From Flavobacterium ichthyis (GTDB lineage: Bacteria > Bacteroidota > Bacteroidia > Flavobacteriales > Flavobacteriaceae): a stretch of DNA of 59,694 nt. The stretch covers positions 1 through 59,694 of the forward strand of contig NZ_JAABLM010000015.1 in NCBI RefSeq assembly GCF_009915155.1. The letters are read 5' to 3'. This document shows, piece by piece, positions 1 through 8,474 of this stretch. Position numbers and translations under genes: made by a program. The notes below the pieces were generated by a model. It did not search any database. It was not told the origin of the DNA and saw only the letters and a list, made by a program, of their open reading frames with translations. Within the stretch, counting starts at the first letter, position 1, and each line of letters starts with the position of its first letter.

Positions 1-77
1 ACAGAATAATGTTTCTCTAAAACTAACTTAACACATTCTAATTTAAATGCGTAATCATACTTAACTTTTCTTTCCAT
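1..77 (-). CDS. IS3-family transposase OrfA, N-terminal fragment
   Basis: On the minus strand an ATG at 77 opens a frame that runs off the window. Its first residues, MERKVKYDYAFKLECVKLVL, match the start of IS3/IS150-group OrfA proteins, which carry an N-terminal helix-turn-helix that binds the IS ends. About 25 codons are visible. The gene is partial only because the window ends, so whether the element is intact cannot be judged. OrfB is normally made with OrfA by -1 frameshifting, but that region is not present here. Confidence 0.75.
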   Translation of the reverse strand, partial: MERKVKYDYAFKLECVKLVLEKHYS

Positions 78-114
78 AAAAAATGCCCCAAATAGTGTCT
101 AACTTTTTGGGGCA
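1..114 (-). mobile_element. IS3-family element, 5' end (truncated by window)
   Basis: The outer end reads TGCCCCAAAAAGTTAGACA on the minus strand, a typical IS3/IS150-type terminal repeat. It resembles TGCACCCAAAAGTTTAGACA at the other window end. Just inside it, arms ATGCCCCAAA (83-92) and TTTGGGGCAT (106-115) can form a hairpin in front of the transposase ORF. The exact outer boundary could be base 114 or base 120, since both give a TG start. The rest of the element lies outside the window. Confidence 0.75.
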
Positions 115-163
115 TGTTCAGAATGATTGGTTCGGGGTATTTTTTTTCGGAAGAATTTTTACA

Positions 164-1165
164 TCATTCCCCATTTCTATCCACTTTAATCCGCTCTTTT
201 CTGTTGGCAATTTCCCAAGCGGTGGCAAAAACGAGTTTTGTTCTTTTGGCTAACAAATCATACTCAATTTTGTCAGGCGTGTCGCCAGGTTTGTGGTAAT
301 CTTCGTGAACACCATTGAAATAAAAAAGTGACGGAATTCCGTTTTTGGCAAAATTATAATGGTCTGAACGGTAGTAAATTCTCTCCGGATCGTTTCGATC
401 GTTGTATTTGTAATCAAGTAAAAGTTTGGTGTATTGCTCATTGGCTTTTTCGGAAATGGTGTGTAAATCCGTGCTTAATCGATCAGAACCAATTAAATAA
501 ACATAGTTTCCGTTATTTTTATGCAAATCATCTCGACGGCCAATCATGTCAATATTTAAATCAACCACGGTATTTTTTAGCGGGAAAATTGGATTTTCTA
601 CATAAAATCTCGAGCCGTGCAATCCATGTTCTTCACCAGTTACGTGCAAAAATAAAATGGAACGCTTGGGGCCTTTTCCTTCTTTTTTAGCCTCATTAAA
701 AACGCGGGCAATTTCTAAAAGTGCTACAGTTCCTGAACCGTCGTCGTCTGCACCATTATAAATTTCGCCGTTTTTCATGCCTACGTGATCATAATGTGCG
801 GAAATAACTACAATCTCTTCCGGTTTTTCTGTTCCTTCGATAAATGCCCAAATATTTTCAGAGTCGTTTAAAGCCGGAGAATATTGGCGTTTCATAAATT
901 TTGACGGAACGGCTTGGTAATAACTTTCAGCACCTTTGGGATGTGGAATTCCCATTTTTTCATATTGGGAAATCAGGTATTTTCCCGCTTTTTTTTGTCC
1001 GGGTTCGCCCGTATTTCGCCCTTCCATTTCATCTGAAGCAACGATGTAAAGGTGTGTTTTTAAATTTTCTGCAGAAATATTTTCTACGTATTTAATGTTT
1101 TTTGATCCGGAACAACTCACCAAAAAAAGTGAGAGTACAAATCCGGAAAGCAGGCTTTTTTTCAT
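164..1165 (-). CDS. M28-family metallopeptidase, lipoprotein
   Basis: This is a secreted zinc aminopeptidase-like enzyme of family M28. A lipoprotein signal peptide ends at lipobox LVSC (Cys18). The di-zinc site of the family is recognisable: SAHYDHVG (His124), NGADDDGSG (Asp140), GEEHG (catalytic Glu178 and ligand Glu179), NIDMIGR (Asp206) and DYHKPGDT (His291). At 333 aa it has the usual length of single-domain M28 lipoproteins. It probably trims peptides in the periplasm or at the outer membrane. It lies 9 bp downstream of the DUF3667 gene on the same strand and may be cotranscribed with it. The exact substrate cannot be read from the sequence. Confidence 0.9.
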   Translation of the reverse strand: MKKSLLSGFVLSLFLVSCSGSKNIKYVENISAENLKTHLYIVASDEMEGRNTGEPGQKKAGKYLISQYEKMGIPHPKGAESYYQAVPSKFMKRQYSPALNDSENIWAFIEGTEKPEEIVVISAHYDHVGMKNGEIYNGADDDGSGTVALLEIARVFNEAKKEGKGPKRSILFLHVTGEEHGLHGSRFYVENPIFPLKNTVVDLNIDMIGRRDDLHKNNGNYVYLIGSDRLSTDLHTISEKANEQYTKLLLDYKYNDRNDPERIYYRSDHYNFAKNGIPSLFYFNGVHEDYHKPGDTPDKIEYDLLAKRTKLVFATAWEIANRKERIKVDRNGE

Positions 1166-1174
1166 AATAAATTT

Positions 1175-2128
1175 TTATTGAACGTGTGACAGACTGTAAA
1201 CGAACAATCCGATTAGAGCCACTAAAATCCAGAACAAGTTAATGAAAAATAATAAAAAACTTTTGGTTCTGGAAACAATTTTGCTTTCGCCAAAAACTTT
1301 TCGGTGTGACCTAAAAAAATAAAAGAAGCAGTACAATGCTGAACATAACGCGACAAATCCGGAAAGCGCATCGATATAATAAACCAATACTAATAACCAA
1401 TTAAAGATGACATTTAAGGTAATAATCATTAACAATAACGAAAAATAATGAAGCGTGAAAACACCAGAGTCAAAGTAAATCCACTGCTTTTTGTCGTGCA
1501 AAAGCCAAAGAAAAAAGGCAAAAAGTGGCATGTAGAGGAACAACACTTTGGGTAAATTGTTCATGAAAGATTCACCTAATCTTTCGGATAATTGCTTATC
1601 TCGCGCAATCACCCGCAATTCATGAATTGTTTTTACAAGTCGATATTCTTTAGGACTATAACGTTGTTCAACCGGTAACACACTTTGAAGCGAATCTAAT
1701 TCTTTGATAGTTCTAAATTCAGGTCTGTCCTTTAAATTTGTTGGCGAATCATTTTCAACAGTTTCCATCTCAACACGCTCAGATTTCACTTCGTCACTCG
1801 GAAACAACGAAACGTCCGGCAACAGATTTGGAATCAAAAAAGTCATAAAACTGATAAAAATGTACAACTTTACCGGAGGTACATATTTTTTTCTTTTTCC
1901 TGAAAGATACTCGTTTGTCAATTTTCCAGGTTGCAGCAAAAGCGCTTTCATGGTTTTCCAAAAACTGCTGTCGTAATGCGTCAAGTCTTCGGCAAAATGG
2001 GTAAATAAATAATGAAAAGACTGCCGTGTTTCGGAGTTTTCCTGACCGCAATTTGGGCAAAATATATGATCCACCACATAATTACAGTTGAGGCATGTTT
2101 TGTCAATTCTGATTTTATGATTTCCCAT
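1175..2128 (-). CDS. DUF3667 membrane protein with N-terminal zinc ribbon
   Basis: The N-terminus carries a zinc ribbon (Cys12, Cys15, Cys24, Cys27, the last within CPNCGQ). The FHYLFTH...LTHYDSSFWKT block follows, then the segment LLLQPGKLTNEYLSGKRKKY that is characteristic of DUF3667. About four to five hydrophobic spans follow (roughly 85-105, 195-212, 225-275 and 290-312). The family is common in Bacteroidota and has no established function. A charged linker of about 70 residues separates the first membrane span from the rest. The gene precedes the M28 peptidase by 9 bp. It is a confident family member of unknown role. Confidence 0.8.
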   Translation of the reverse strand: MGNHKIRIDKTCLNCNYVVDHIFCPNCGQENSETRQSFHYLFTHFAEDLTHYDSSFWKTMKALLLQPGKLTNEYLSGKRKKYVPPVKLYIFISFMTFLIPNLLPDVSLFPSDEVKSERVEMETVENDSPTNLKDRPEFRTIKELDSLQSVLPVEQRYSPKEYRLVKTIHELRVIARDKQLSERLGESFMNNLPKVLFLYMPLFAFFLWLLHDKKQWIYFDSGVFTLHYFSLLLMIITLNVIFNWLLVLVYYIDALSGFVALCSALYCFFYFFRSHRKVFGESKIVSRTKSFLLFFINLFWILVALIGLFVYSLSHVQ

Positions 2129-2177
2129 GTGATACGGTTGTTTCGGGACTAAAACTACTAAAAAAATATTGGTTAGG

Positions 2178-2222
2178 TAAAAAAAAACAAGGCTTCAATG
2201 CAATTGCTGCATCGAAGCCTTG
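2178..2222 (-). terminator. Intrinsic terminator of the PfpI-type gene
   Basis: On the minus strand the stem AAGGCTTC-GATGCA pairs with its complement around a short loop, with one mismatch, and is followed by a run of about nine T. It lies 25-70 bp beyond the stop of the DJ-1/PfpI gene. Confidence 0.8.
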
Positions 2223-2246
2223 CGGTTCGAATTACAAAACTCTAAA

Positions 2247-2795
2247 TTAACGTGATTGTAATTCGTGTTTTCCTTCTTTAATTTCCTCCACGGTTTTTTT
2301 GTTGAAAGCGGGTAAATCATCAGGGTTTCTGCTGGTTACTAAACCGTTATCTACCACAACTTCTTCATCTGTCCAAGTGGCTCCTGCATTAATTAAATCA
2401 TTTTTTACGGAAAAAAACGAGGTCACCTTTCTGCCTTCTAAAACATCGGCATCGACCAAAATTTGTGGTCCGTGGCAAATGGCGGCAACGGGTTTTTTTT
2501 GTTCAAAAAAATCTTTTACAAAATTTACCGCACTTTCTTCACGACGCAATAAATCAGGATTAATTACACCACCAGGTAACACCAAAGCATGATAATCACT
2601 CGCCGAAACTTCGCTCAATGTTTTATCTACTTGGTATTCTTTTCCCCAATTTCCATCGGCCCAACTTTTAATCGAACCGCTTTTTAAACTCACGATATCA
2701 GCTGTCCAGCCTTGTTGTTCCAAATGTTCTTTTGGTGATTGTAATTCACTTTCTTCAAATCCGTTTGTAGCTAAAATAGCAATTTTCTTACTCAT
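2247..2795 (-). CDS. DJ-1/PfpI-family protein (type 1 glutamine amidotransferase fold)
   Basis: The 182-aa protein has the DJ-1/PfpI fold. The nucleophile elbow is AAICHGPQ, with Cys107 followed by His108, and the conserved acidic residue lies in NGFEESEL near residues 14-15. The glycine-rich strand LVLPGGVINPD is typical of the PfpI/YhbO/YraA subgroup, whose members are linked to stress protection and glyoxal or glycation repair. It is cytoplasmic, with no signal peptide. It stands alone, with its own terminator downstream and a 149-bp gap to a divergent gene. Whether it acts as a protease, deglycase or chaperone cannot be decided from sequence. Confidence 0.88.
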   Translation of the reverse strand: MSKKIAILATNGFEESELQSPKEHLEQQGWTADIVSLKSGSIKSWADGNWGKEYQVDKTLSEVSASDYHALVLPGGVINPDLLRREESAVNFVKDFFEQKKPVAAICHGPQILVDADVLEGRKVTSFFSVKNDLINAGATWTDEEVVVDNGLVTSRNPDDLPAFNKKTVEEIKEGKHELQSR

Positions 2796-2944
2796 AATTT
2801 TAATTTTTAGGTTGATTAATTTTGAGTATTAAAATTACAATTAATCGCCTCCAACTCTGCCCAAATGCTTATTAAACTATCGTTAATCTTTGTTAAGAAT
2901 AGCGTAATTTAACGTAACTTCAATCAACAAATGCATTACTTTTT

Positions 2945-3637
2945 ATGGAAAAAATATTTGAATGGAACCGCGTTTTAATGAACGAATTACCGTATCAATT
3001 TTTATTCGAAATATTCTTTCGTGCTTCGATTATGTTCATCATTTTGCTCATCACGTTACGATTAACCGGAAAACGTGGCGTTCGGCAATTATCTATTTTC
3101 GAAACCGTTATCATCATCGCTTTAGGTTCTGCCGCGGGAGATCCAATGTTTTACGAAGATGTTGGAATTTTACCAGCCATTACCGTTTTTATCATCATCA
3201 TCGCAATATATCGCTTCGTCACTTTTCTTACAGGAAAATTTCGTTGGTTTGAAGTTTTGGTTGAAGGAAAAACGCATTGTTTGATCAAAGAGGGAAGATT
3301 TGCTGTAAAAAATTTTAAAAGGGAAGGTTTAGCACAAGATGAATTTTTTGCCGAATTACGCCTTCGCAACATCTCACATTTGGGACAAGTAAAAAGTGCT
3401 TACCTTGAAACGACTGGCGATGTGAGCGTTTTTTTCTACGAAGATGCAGAGGTAAAATTAGGTTTGCCGATTTTGCCCGAATTATTTGAGAAAAAAAGCA
3501 AACACATTCCCGAAAGCGGTAAATTTGCGTGTTGCAACTGCGGGAATGTTCAAGAGCATCAGCAAAGTTACGGCAAATGTGAAGTTTGCCAGAAAGACAT
3601 TTGGGTAAAACCCATCAACAGTAAAAGGATAAGTTAA
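2945..3637 (+). CDS. DUF421 (YetF/YcaP-type) membrane protein with C-terminal zinc ribbon
   Basis: Three N-terminal membrane helices (about 20-40, 50-65, 73-95) include the family block LRLTGKRGVRQLSIFE. A small soluble domain follows with the DUF421 pattern (VEGKTHCLIKEG, LAQDEFFAELR). Unusually, the C-terminus carries four zinc-ribbon-like cysteines (Cys196 or Cys197, Cys199, Cys212, Cys215) in CCNCG...CEVC. Family proteins of Bacillus are linked to spore or envelope properties, and no biochemical role is established. Its stop codon touches the ATG of the next gene (TAAATG), so the two are probably one transcript. Confidence 0.85.
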   Translation: MEKIFEWNRVLMNELPYQFLFEIFFRASIMFIILLITLRLTGKRGVRQLSIFETVIIIALGSAAGDPMFYEDVGILPAITVFIIIIAIYRFVTFLTGKFRWFEVLVEGKTHCLIKEGRFAVKNFKREGLAQDEFFAELRLRNISHLGQVKSAYLETTGDVSVFFYEDAEVKLGLPILPELFEKKSKHIPESGKFACCNCGNVQEHQQSYGKCEVCQKDIWVKPINSKRIS

Positions 3638-4123
3638 ATGAATTTTCAAATCGAACCAACAAACGATTTTCAAACAATTAGAGAAATTGCCCTCAAAACC
3701 TGGCCGGAAACTTATGGCAAAATCTTGTCTTCAGAACAATTAAATTATATGCTGTCACTTTTTTATACTGAAAACAATTTAAAGCAACAATCTGAGAAAC
3801 AGCAATTTATTTTAGTTAAGGAAAATGATTGGCCAATCGCTTTTGCGGCTTACGAAATTTTTAAAAATAATGCTTCCGCAAAAATTCACAAGTTGTATGT
3901 TTTGCCTGGAAATCAAGGCAAAGGCATCGGGAAAAATTTGGTTGAGTACATTTTGCGTCAAGCAAAAAAAGAACATCTTTCACATTTATTTCTAAACGTC
4001 AACCGAAATAATCCTGCTATTCAATTTTATCAAAAATTAGGATTTGAAATTGTAAAAGAAGAAAATATTTCCATTGGAAACGGTTATCTAATGGAAGATT
4101 ATATGATGCAGCTAAATTGCTGA
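3638..4123 (+). CDS. GNAT-family N-acetyltransferase
   Basis: This 161-aa GNAT-fold acetyltransferase contains the acetyl-CoA binding motif A, KLYVLPGNQGKGIGKNL (about residues 87-103). The C-terminal part, NVNRNNPAIQFYQKLGF, is the usual beta6/beta7 region of these enzymes. The start codon directly follows the DUF421 stop, which suggests translational coupling. The acceptor substrate (amine, amino acid or antibiotic) cannot be predicted. Other single-domain GNATs of this type act on polyamines or protein N-termini. Confidence 0.88.
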   Translation: MNFQIEPTNDFQTIREIALKTWPETYGKILSSEQLNYMLSLFYTENNLKQQSEKQQFILVKENDWPIAFAAYEIFKNNASAKIHKLYVLPGNQGKGIGKNLVEYILRQAKKEHLSHLFLNVNRNNPAIQFYQKLGFEIVKEENISIGNGYLMEDYMMQLNC

Positions 4124-4187
4124 TTTTTTTGTATTTTATTGGGTAAAGATTAAGAAATTGCTAACTAAAAGCGCATGTTTTTCGACT

Positions 4188-4195
4188 TAACTTTG
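4188..4195 (+). promoter_or_regulatory. Candidate -7 element TAACTTTG
   Basis: TAACTTTG matches the Bacteroidota -7 consensus TAnnTTTG and sits 27 bp before the ATG of the STAS-like gene. No convincing -33 TTG at the usual distance was seen. Confidence 0.4.
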
Positions 4196-4222
4196 AGTAA
4201 AACCTAACATAAAATCAAATTT

Positions 4223-4600
4223 ATGATCGAGAAAATACACAATCTACCGCAAAATATGGTAGGTTTTCGCTCAAGTGGCGAAGTAACCAAAGACGATTTT
4301 GAAATCGTTCATCAAGAAGTTGAAAAGCTGGTGGAAAAAACCGACAAACTCAATTATTTATTGTATCTCGAAGATTCCCCGAAAAATTTTACCATTGGGG
4401 CGTGGCTTCAAGACGCGCTTTTGGGCATAAAAAATTTAACCAAATGGAATCGTGCCGCCATTATTTCCGACTCAGAAACGGTGGATAAATTTACGGCCGT
4501 TTTCAGCAACGTGATGCCAGGCGAATTTAAAGTGTTTCAAAAAAATGATTTGGAACGCGCTATTGAATGGACTTCGGAAAAAATTGATGTTGAAGAATAA
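4223..4600 (+). CDS. STAS/SpoIIAA-like protein
   Basis: This 125-aa soluble protein resembles the SpoIIAA-like/STAS-SEC14 family. It shows the N-terminal strand GFRSSGEVTKDDFE, the middle segment LLYLEDSPKNFTIGAWLQDA and the block WNRAAIISDSETVDKF. The family is small, cytoplasmic and widespread in marine and environmental bacteria, with no defined biochemical activity. It is followed 12 bp later by a PPOX-type stress protein, so the pair probably forms a small stress-related operon ending at the hairpin near 5180. Confidence 0.75.
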   Translation: MIEKIHNLPQNMVGFRSSGEVTKDDFEIVHQEVEKLVEKTDKLNYLLYLEDSPKNFTIGAWLQDALLGIKNLTKWNRAAIISDSETVDKFTAVFSNVMPGEFKVFQKNDLERAIEWTSEKIDVEE

Positions 4601-4612
4601 AGCAATGCAATC

Positions 4613-5119
4613 ATGGGAGATCACAAAAATTTAAGTAACGAAGAAGCCATTGCAAAACTCAAAAAACTGGCAGAAAGCATTCGGATTTGTATGTTTTGTA
4701 CAGATTTGTCACATATTCCTTTCTCCACTAGACCAATGTCAGTTCAAGAAGTGGACGAGTCGGGAAATATCTGGTTTTTGAGTGGAGCTGACAGCAATAA
4801 AAATTTTGAAATTAAACAAGACGAAGAAGTACAACTTTTGTTTGCCAATCCGTCGTCCACAGATTATATCAATGTTTTTGGCAAAGCGTTTATTTACAAA
4901 GACAAAAATACCATCGAAAATAAATGGTCACCAATGGCAAAAGCTTGGTTTTCCGAAGGAAAAGATGACCCGAATTTAACCGTCATCAGAGTTCAACCAA
5001 ACTATACTTATTATTGGGATACCAAAAGTGGCAAGATGATTTCGATGCTTAAAATTGCAGTTGGAGCCGTGATTGGCAAACCAATTGACGATGGTATTGA
5101 AGGAAAATTGTCAATTTAA
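4613..5119 (+). CDS. Pyridoxamine 5'-phosphate oxidase-fold protein (general stress protein 26 type)
   Basis: The 168-aa protein has the split-barrel flavin-binding fold of the PPOX superfamily, close to general stress protein 26 (YdaG-like). The recognisable segments are MFCTDLSHIPFSTRPM near the N-terminus, GNIWFLSGADSNK in the middle and WSPMAKAWFSEGKDDP with YYWDTKSGKM toward the C-terminus. These proteins bind FMN, FAD or F420-type cofactors and are often stress induced. No signal peptide is present. The gene is 12 bp downstream of the STAS-like gene. Confidence 0.85.
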   Translation: MGDHKNLSNEEAIAKLKKLAESIRICMFCTDLSHIPFSTRPMSVQEVDESGNIWFLSGADSNKNFEIKQDEEVQLLFANPSSTDYINVFGKAFIYKDKNTIENKWSPMAKAWFSEGKDDPNLTVIRVQPNYTYYWDTKSGKMISMLKIAVGAVIGKPIDDGIEGKLSI

Positions 5120-5166
5120 TTTTAAGAATTAAAAAATAAAACATAAAAACTTTGAGTTAGTACCCG

Positions 5167-5200
5167 AAAAAGCTTCCGTAAGAATGGAAGCTTTTTTATT
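5167..5200 (+). terminator. Intrinsic terminator after the PPOX-type gene
   Basis: AAAAGCTTCC and GGAAGCTTTT form a perfect 10-bp stem around an 8-nt loop, followed by TTATTTTA. It lies about 50 bp beyond the upstream stop codon. Confidence 0.85.
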
Positions 5201-5272
5201 TTAAAAAATTAACACCACCTAAACGTTTTTCACCAAAGTTATCAACTAAATTTAAGTGAAAATCCATTTCGT

Positions 5273-7753
5273 ATGCAAGAAACATTACCTTTCAAAAGAA
5301 CTATTTCGAAGTGGCTGAAAATTTTACTTAAAATTTTGGCAATCTTATTCGTGTTGATGGTAGTTTTGTACTTGTCGATGGCATTTTACATTAATACCAA
5401 TAAAGAAAAAATTTTAGCTTCGGTTACGTCACAAATCAATGAAAATATTGATGGCAAAATTAAAATTGGTGCGATGGATCCAACATTTGTGCAAGGATTT
5501 CCCCGTATTTCCCTTCGTCTAAGAAATGTAGAAATCATCGATAATCGTTGGCAGGAGCATCAAAAAACATTAATTAAAGCAAACGATTTTAATCTATCAA
5601 TTAACGCACTTGCGTTTCTTTTTGGCGAAGTTGAGATAAGAAAAATTGAGATTTCTAATGCGAAAATTCATTTGTTCACGGATGAAAATGGTTACAGCAA
5701 TACTTCGGTTTTTGGCAAAAAAAACAATAAAAACCAAAATAAAGAGTCTGATGAATCTTTTGGCAGAATCAAAGGGTTTGACTTTAAAAATGTTCAATTT
5801 ATTTCCCAAAATAAAAAAGGAGGAAAGTTGTTTGATTTTTTAATCCATGATTTTCAGGCAAAATTTAACTTCGATTCTCAAGGTTGGGAATCTTCCGGAA
5901 AGATTAATGCGTTTGCTAACAATATGGCTTTCAATACTAAACACGGTAGTTTTATAAAATCAAAAAAAATTTCAGGTAAATTGGCTGTCATTTCTAATCG
6001 GGAAAAAAATACACTCGAAGTTCTTGAAAACAGGCTGGAAATTGGAGGCGATAAATTTGATATTTCGGGTAAATTTTCTACCGATTCTCATGCAGAATCT
6101 CCTTTTGAATTGCACATCAAAGCACCATCAATTTTATGGTTAAACGCCGCTAATTTGCTTTCGCCAAATATCACCAAACAACTAAAACGCTTCGACCTAA
6201 AAAAAGAAATTAACGTACGTTGCGACATTGTTGGAGATTTGAACGTTGAAGTCGATCCGCATATTTTAGTAAACGCCCAAATCAAAGGTAACCAATTGAC
6301 AATTCCGGATGGAACAATTAAAAACTGTAGTTTCAGCGGCATTTTTTCAAACGAATATCGAAAAGGAAAAGGATTCAACGATCCTAATTCTGCCATTAAA
6401 ATTTATAATTTCAGAGGCGATTATAACGAAATTCCTGTAATAATGGATTCTGTAATTATCAGTAATCTCGAACAACCTTTGGCAACCGGAATTTTTAAAT
6501 CTAAATTTCCACTTATAAAATTAAACAAAATAATTGACCCTAATCTGCTGCATTTTTCCTCCGGAAACGCCAATGTTGCGTTAGATTTCATTGCAGATAT
6601 TGTAGATTTTTCTATTACAAAACCTTACGTTTCAGGACTAATTACGGTAGATAACGCCAGCATCAAATATGTACCAAGGAATATTTCATTTACCAATACA
6701 AGTTTGGCACTCGATTTTACTGACAAAGATCTTTTTATTAGAAATCTCATTTTACAAACCCCCAAAAGTGTAGTGAAACTTGAAGGATCAGTGAAAAATT
6801 TTTTAAACACTTATTACACGGATCCCAACAAAATTATATTGCAATGGAACATCAGGAGTCCGCAACTGGAACTTAGTGAATTTCTCGGATTTCTTGGTTC
6901 GCGCAAAAAAATAAAAAATAAAAAAACAACTGATAATCCTGATGTGAGTGATAAGCTCGACTTTCTTTTTGAAAAAAGTAGCGTGGCGATAAATATTAAT
7001 GTTAAGAAATTGATTTACAACAAGTTTGTTGCTAATGATGTTCACGCTGATTTTTTTGTTTCTGAAAAAGGGATTAATATCAAAAAAATGTTTGCCCGAA
7101 ATTCAGGCGGAACTTTGAACTTTTCTGGAAACTTACTTCAAAGTCAAAATGCCAATAAATTTTCATTAAATACCAATATTCAAAAAGTAGAAATCGCTTC
7201 GTTTTTTAAAGCGTTCAATAATTTTGGTTTAGAAAGTTTAAAAGCCGAAAATCTCGAAGGTCAGTTGTCATCTACATTAAAAATCACAGGTCTCATTAAA
7301 GACAACGGGAGTCTTTCGCCAAAATCAATTTATGGCAACTTAAATTTTCAATTACAAAAAGGAAAATTGCTCAACTTCGAACCCATAAAAAAGACCGGAA
7401 AATTTGCCTTTCCGTTTCGCGATCTCAGCAATATTACTTTTAGTCAACTGAACGGAAAATTAATTATAAACGGAGAAAAAGTAGAAATAGCACCCATGAA
7501 AATCAGCTCCAGCGTTCTCAATATGGACGTTGCCGGAACTTATTCATTTGGGAAAGGTACCAATATTTTAGTAGATGTGCCACTCCGAAATCCTAAAAAC
7601 GACCGCAACATCACCAACAAAGAAAAACTCGAAGAACGCCGAAACCGCGGCATCGTTCTGCATCTTCTCGCCACTGATAAAGGAAGTGTTGACGGAAAAG
7701 TGAACCTGAAATTAGTAAGCAAAAAACGAGGTCAAGAAGCCATTTCTCCATAA
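5273..7753 (+). CDS. AsmA-like large envelope protein
   Basis: The 826-aa protein begins with a basic stretch and one transmembrane anchor (about residues 15-40). A long beta-rich periplasmic region follows with the AsmA-type opening KIKIGAMDPTFVQGFPRISL and, near the C-terminus, the AsmA_2-type block (GKLIINGEKVEIAPMKISS, about 735-755). Proteins of the AsmA/TamB/YhdP group are thought to bridge inner and outer membranes and to move lipids or assist outer-membrane assembly. The length and single N-terminal anchor fit the long AsmA proteins of Flavobacteriia. It is transcribed alone. Confidence 0.85.
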   Translation: MQETLPFKRTISKWLKILLKILAILFVLMVVLYLSMAFYINTNKEKILASVTSQINENIDGKIKIGAMDPTFVQGFPRISLRLRNVEIIDNRWQEHQKTLIKANDFNLSINALAFLFGEVEIRKIEISNAKIHLFTDENGYSNTSVFGKKNNKNQNKESDESFGRIKGFDFKNVQFISQNKKGGKLFDFLIHDFQAKFNFDSQGWESSGKINAFANNMAFNTKHGSFIKSKKISGKLAVISNREKNTLEVLENRLEIGGDKFDISGKFSTDSHAESPFELHIKAPSILWLNAANLLSPNITKQLKRFDLKKEINVRCDIVGDLNVEVDPHILVNAQIKGNQLTIPDGTIKNCSFSGIFSNEYRKGKGFNDPNSAIKIYNFRGDYNEIPVIMDSVIISNLEQPLATGIFKSKFPLIKLNKIIDPNLLHFSSGNANVALDFIADIVDFSITKPYVSGLITVDNASIKYVPRNISFTNTSLALDFTDKDLFIRNLILQTPKSVVKLEGSVKNFLNTYYTDPNKIILQWNIRSPQLELSEFLGFLGSRKKIKNKKTTDNPDVSDKLDFLFEKSSVAININVKKLIYNKFVANDVHADFFVSEKGINIKKMFARNSGGTLNFSGNLLQSQNANKFSLNTNIQKVEIASFFKAFNNFGLESLKAENLEGQLSSTLKITGLIKDNGSLSPKSIYGNLNFQLQKGKLLNFEPIKKTGKFAFPFRDLSNITFSQLNGKLIINGEKVEIAPMKISSSVLNMDVAGTYSFGKGTNILVDVPLRNPKNDRNITNKEKLEERRNRGIVLHLLATDKGSVDGKVNLKLVSKKRGQEAISP

Positions 7754-7755
7754 AA

Positions 7756-7787
7756 AAATCCCCAAATTGGAGATTTATTTTTTATTT
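7756..7787 (+). terminator. Probable terminator of the asmA-like gene
   Basis: AAATC-C-CCA and TGG-A-GATTT form a short stem with one mismatch and a 3-5 nt loop, followed by ATTTTTTATTT. It lies directly behind the asmA-like stop codon. It is weaker than the other hairpins in the window. Confidence 0.5.
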
Positions 7788-7902
7788 AAAAGAAGCCTAA
7801 AAGCCAATAAATTATGATGAAAACAATAATTGTTCCCAAACATCCGCCGCCGAGTTTTTTCGCACCCCAACCGGCAAGGATTGTTTTAAAAAATCCGTTC
7901 AT
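7786..7902 (-). CDS. 38-aa conserved-looking mini membrane protein
   Basis: A short minus-strand ORF encodes a 38-residue protein. It starts MNGFFKTILAGWGAKKLGGG and continues with a single hydrophobic helix ending IYWLLGFF. The AGxGAKKLGGGCxGTIxxF pattern is one I associate with small flavobacterial membrane proteins of unknown function. The coding pattern (glycines with fully hydrophobic third-position drift) and clean start and stop support a real gene. It sits alone between asmA and a small lipoprotein gene. No function is proposed. Confidence 0.6.
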   Translation of the reverse strand: MNGFFKTILAGWGAKKLGGGCLGTIIVFIIIYWLLGFF

Positions 7903-7979
7903 AACATGGTTTGTTTTGGTTATTAAATTAAAGTTACCTTAAAATAACCAAATAATTGTTATATAAATTCAACATAAAG

Positions 7980-8381
7980 TTATTGGAGTTTATAAATTCG
8001 TTTCAATTCTGACAACTGTTTGTCGCTTAAAAACTGCGGTTCAATCATATTTTGCTTCCGCTTCAAGTAAATTTCGCGTTGCTCAGCCGTCAAAACTTCT
8101 CTAAAATTCAACTCACTTTCATAAATAATTGGCGCAATATTTTTATTTTTTCTCACCACTACGGCATCCAGTTTTTCCTTTTCAATCTCCCATAAACGCT
8201 CTAATTTTAACTTCTGATCATCAGAAAAATCCAAATAATTCACACGCTTAATTTTTTCTTCGATGTAATCATTTTTTTCCATATTCATGTGAGATTTTGC
8301 ATTGAGCATCGTAAAGGTTTTCGTCATATTACAACTCACAAACATAAAAGTCACGCAACCTAAAAGTAGAAGTTTTTTCAT
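7980..8381 (-). CDS. Small putative lipoprotein
   Basis: The 133-aa product has a lipoprotein signal peptide with lipobox FVSC (Cys17). A helical, charged domain follows, with segments DYIEEKIKRVNYLDFSDDQK and LTAEQREIYLKRKQNMIEP. The repeated pattern of a helix followed by L(T/S)xxQ resembles the Spy/LTXXQ style of periplasmic stress proteins, but the match is too weak to name the family. It is transcribed alone on the minus strand. It is probably periplasmic or outer-membrane anchored, with function unknown. Confidence 0.7.
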   Translation of the reverse strand: MKKLLLLGCVTFMFVSCNMTKTFTMLNAKSHMNMEKNDYIEEKIKRVNYLDFSDDQKLKLERLWEIEKEKLDAVVVRKNKNIAPIIYESELNFREVLTAEQREIYLKRKQNMIEPQFLSDKQLSELKRIYKLQ

Positions 8382-8474
8382 AAAAAATGTTTTTTATAAA
8401 GACGATTTAAAAACTAAATAGGTTGCATGCGTTTTAATTTTTTTTTGGAGCAACATAATGGTCATTTCAATATT

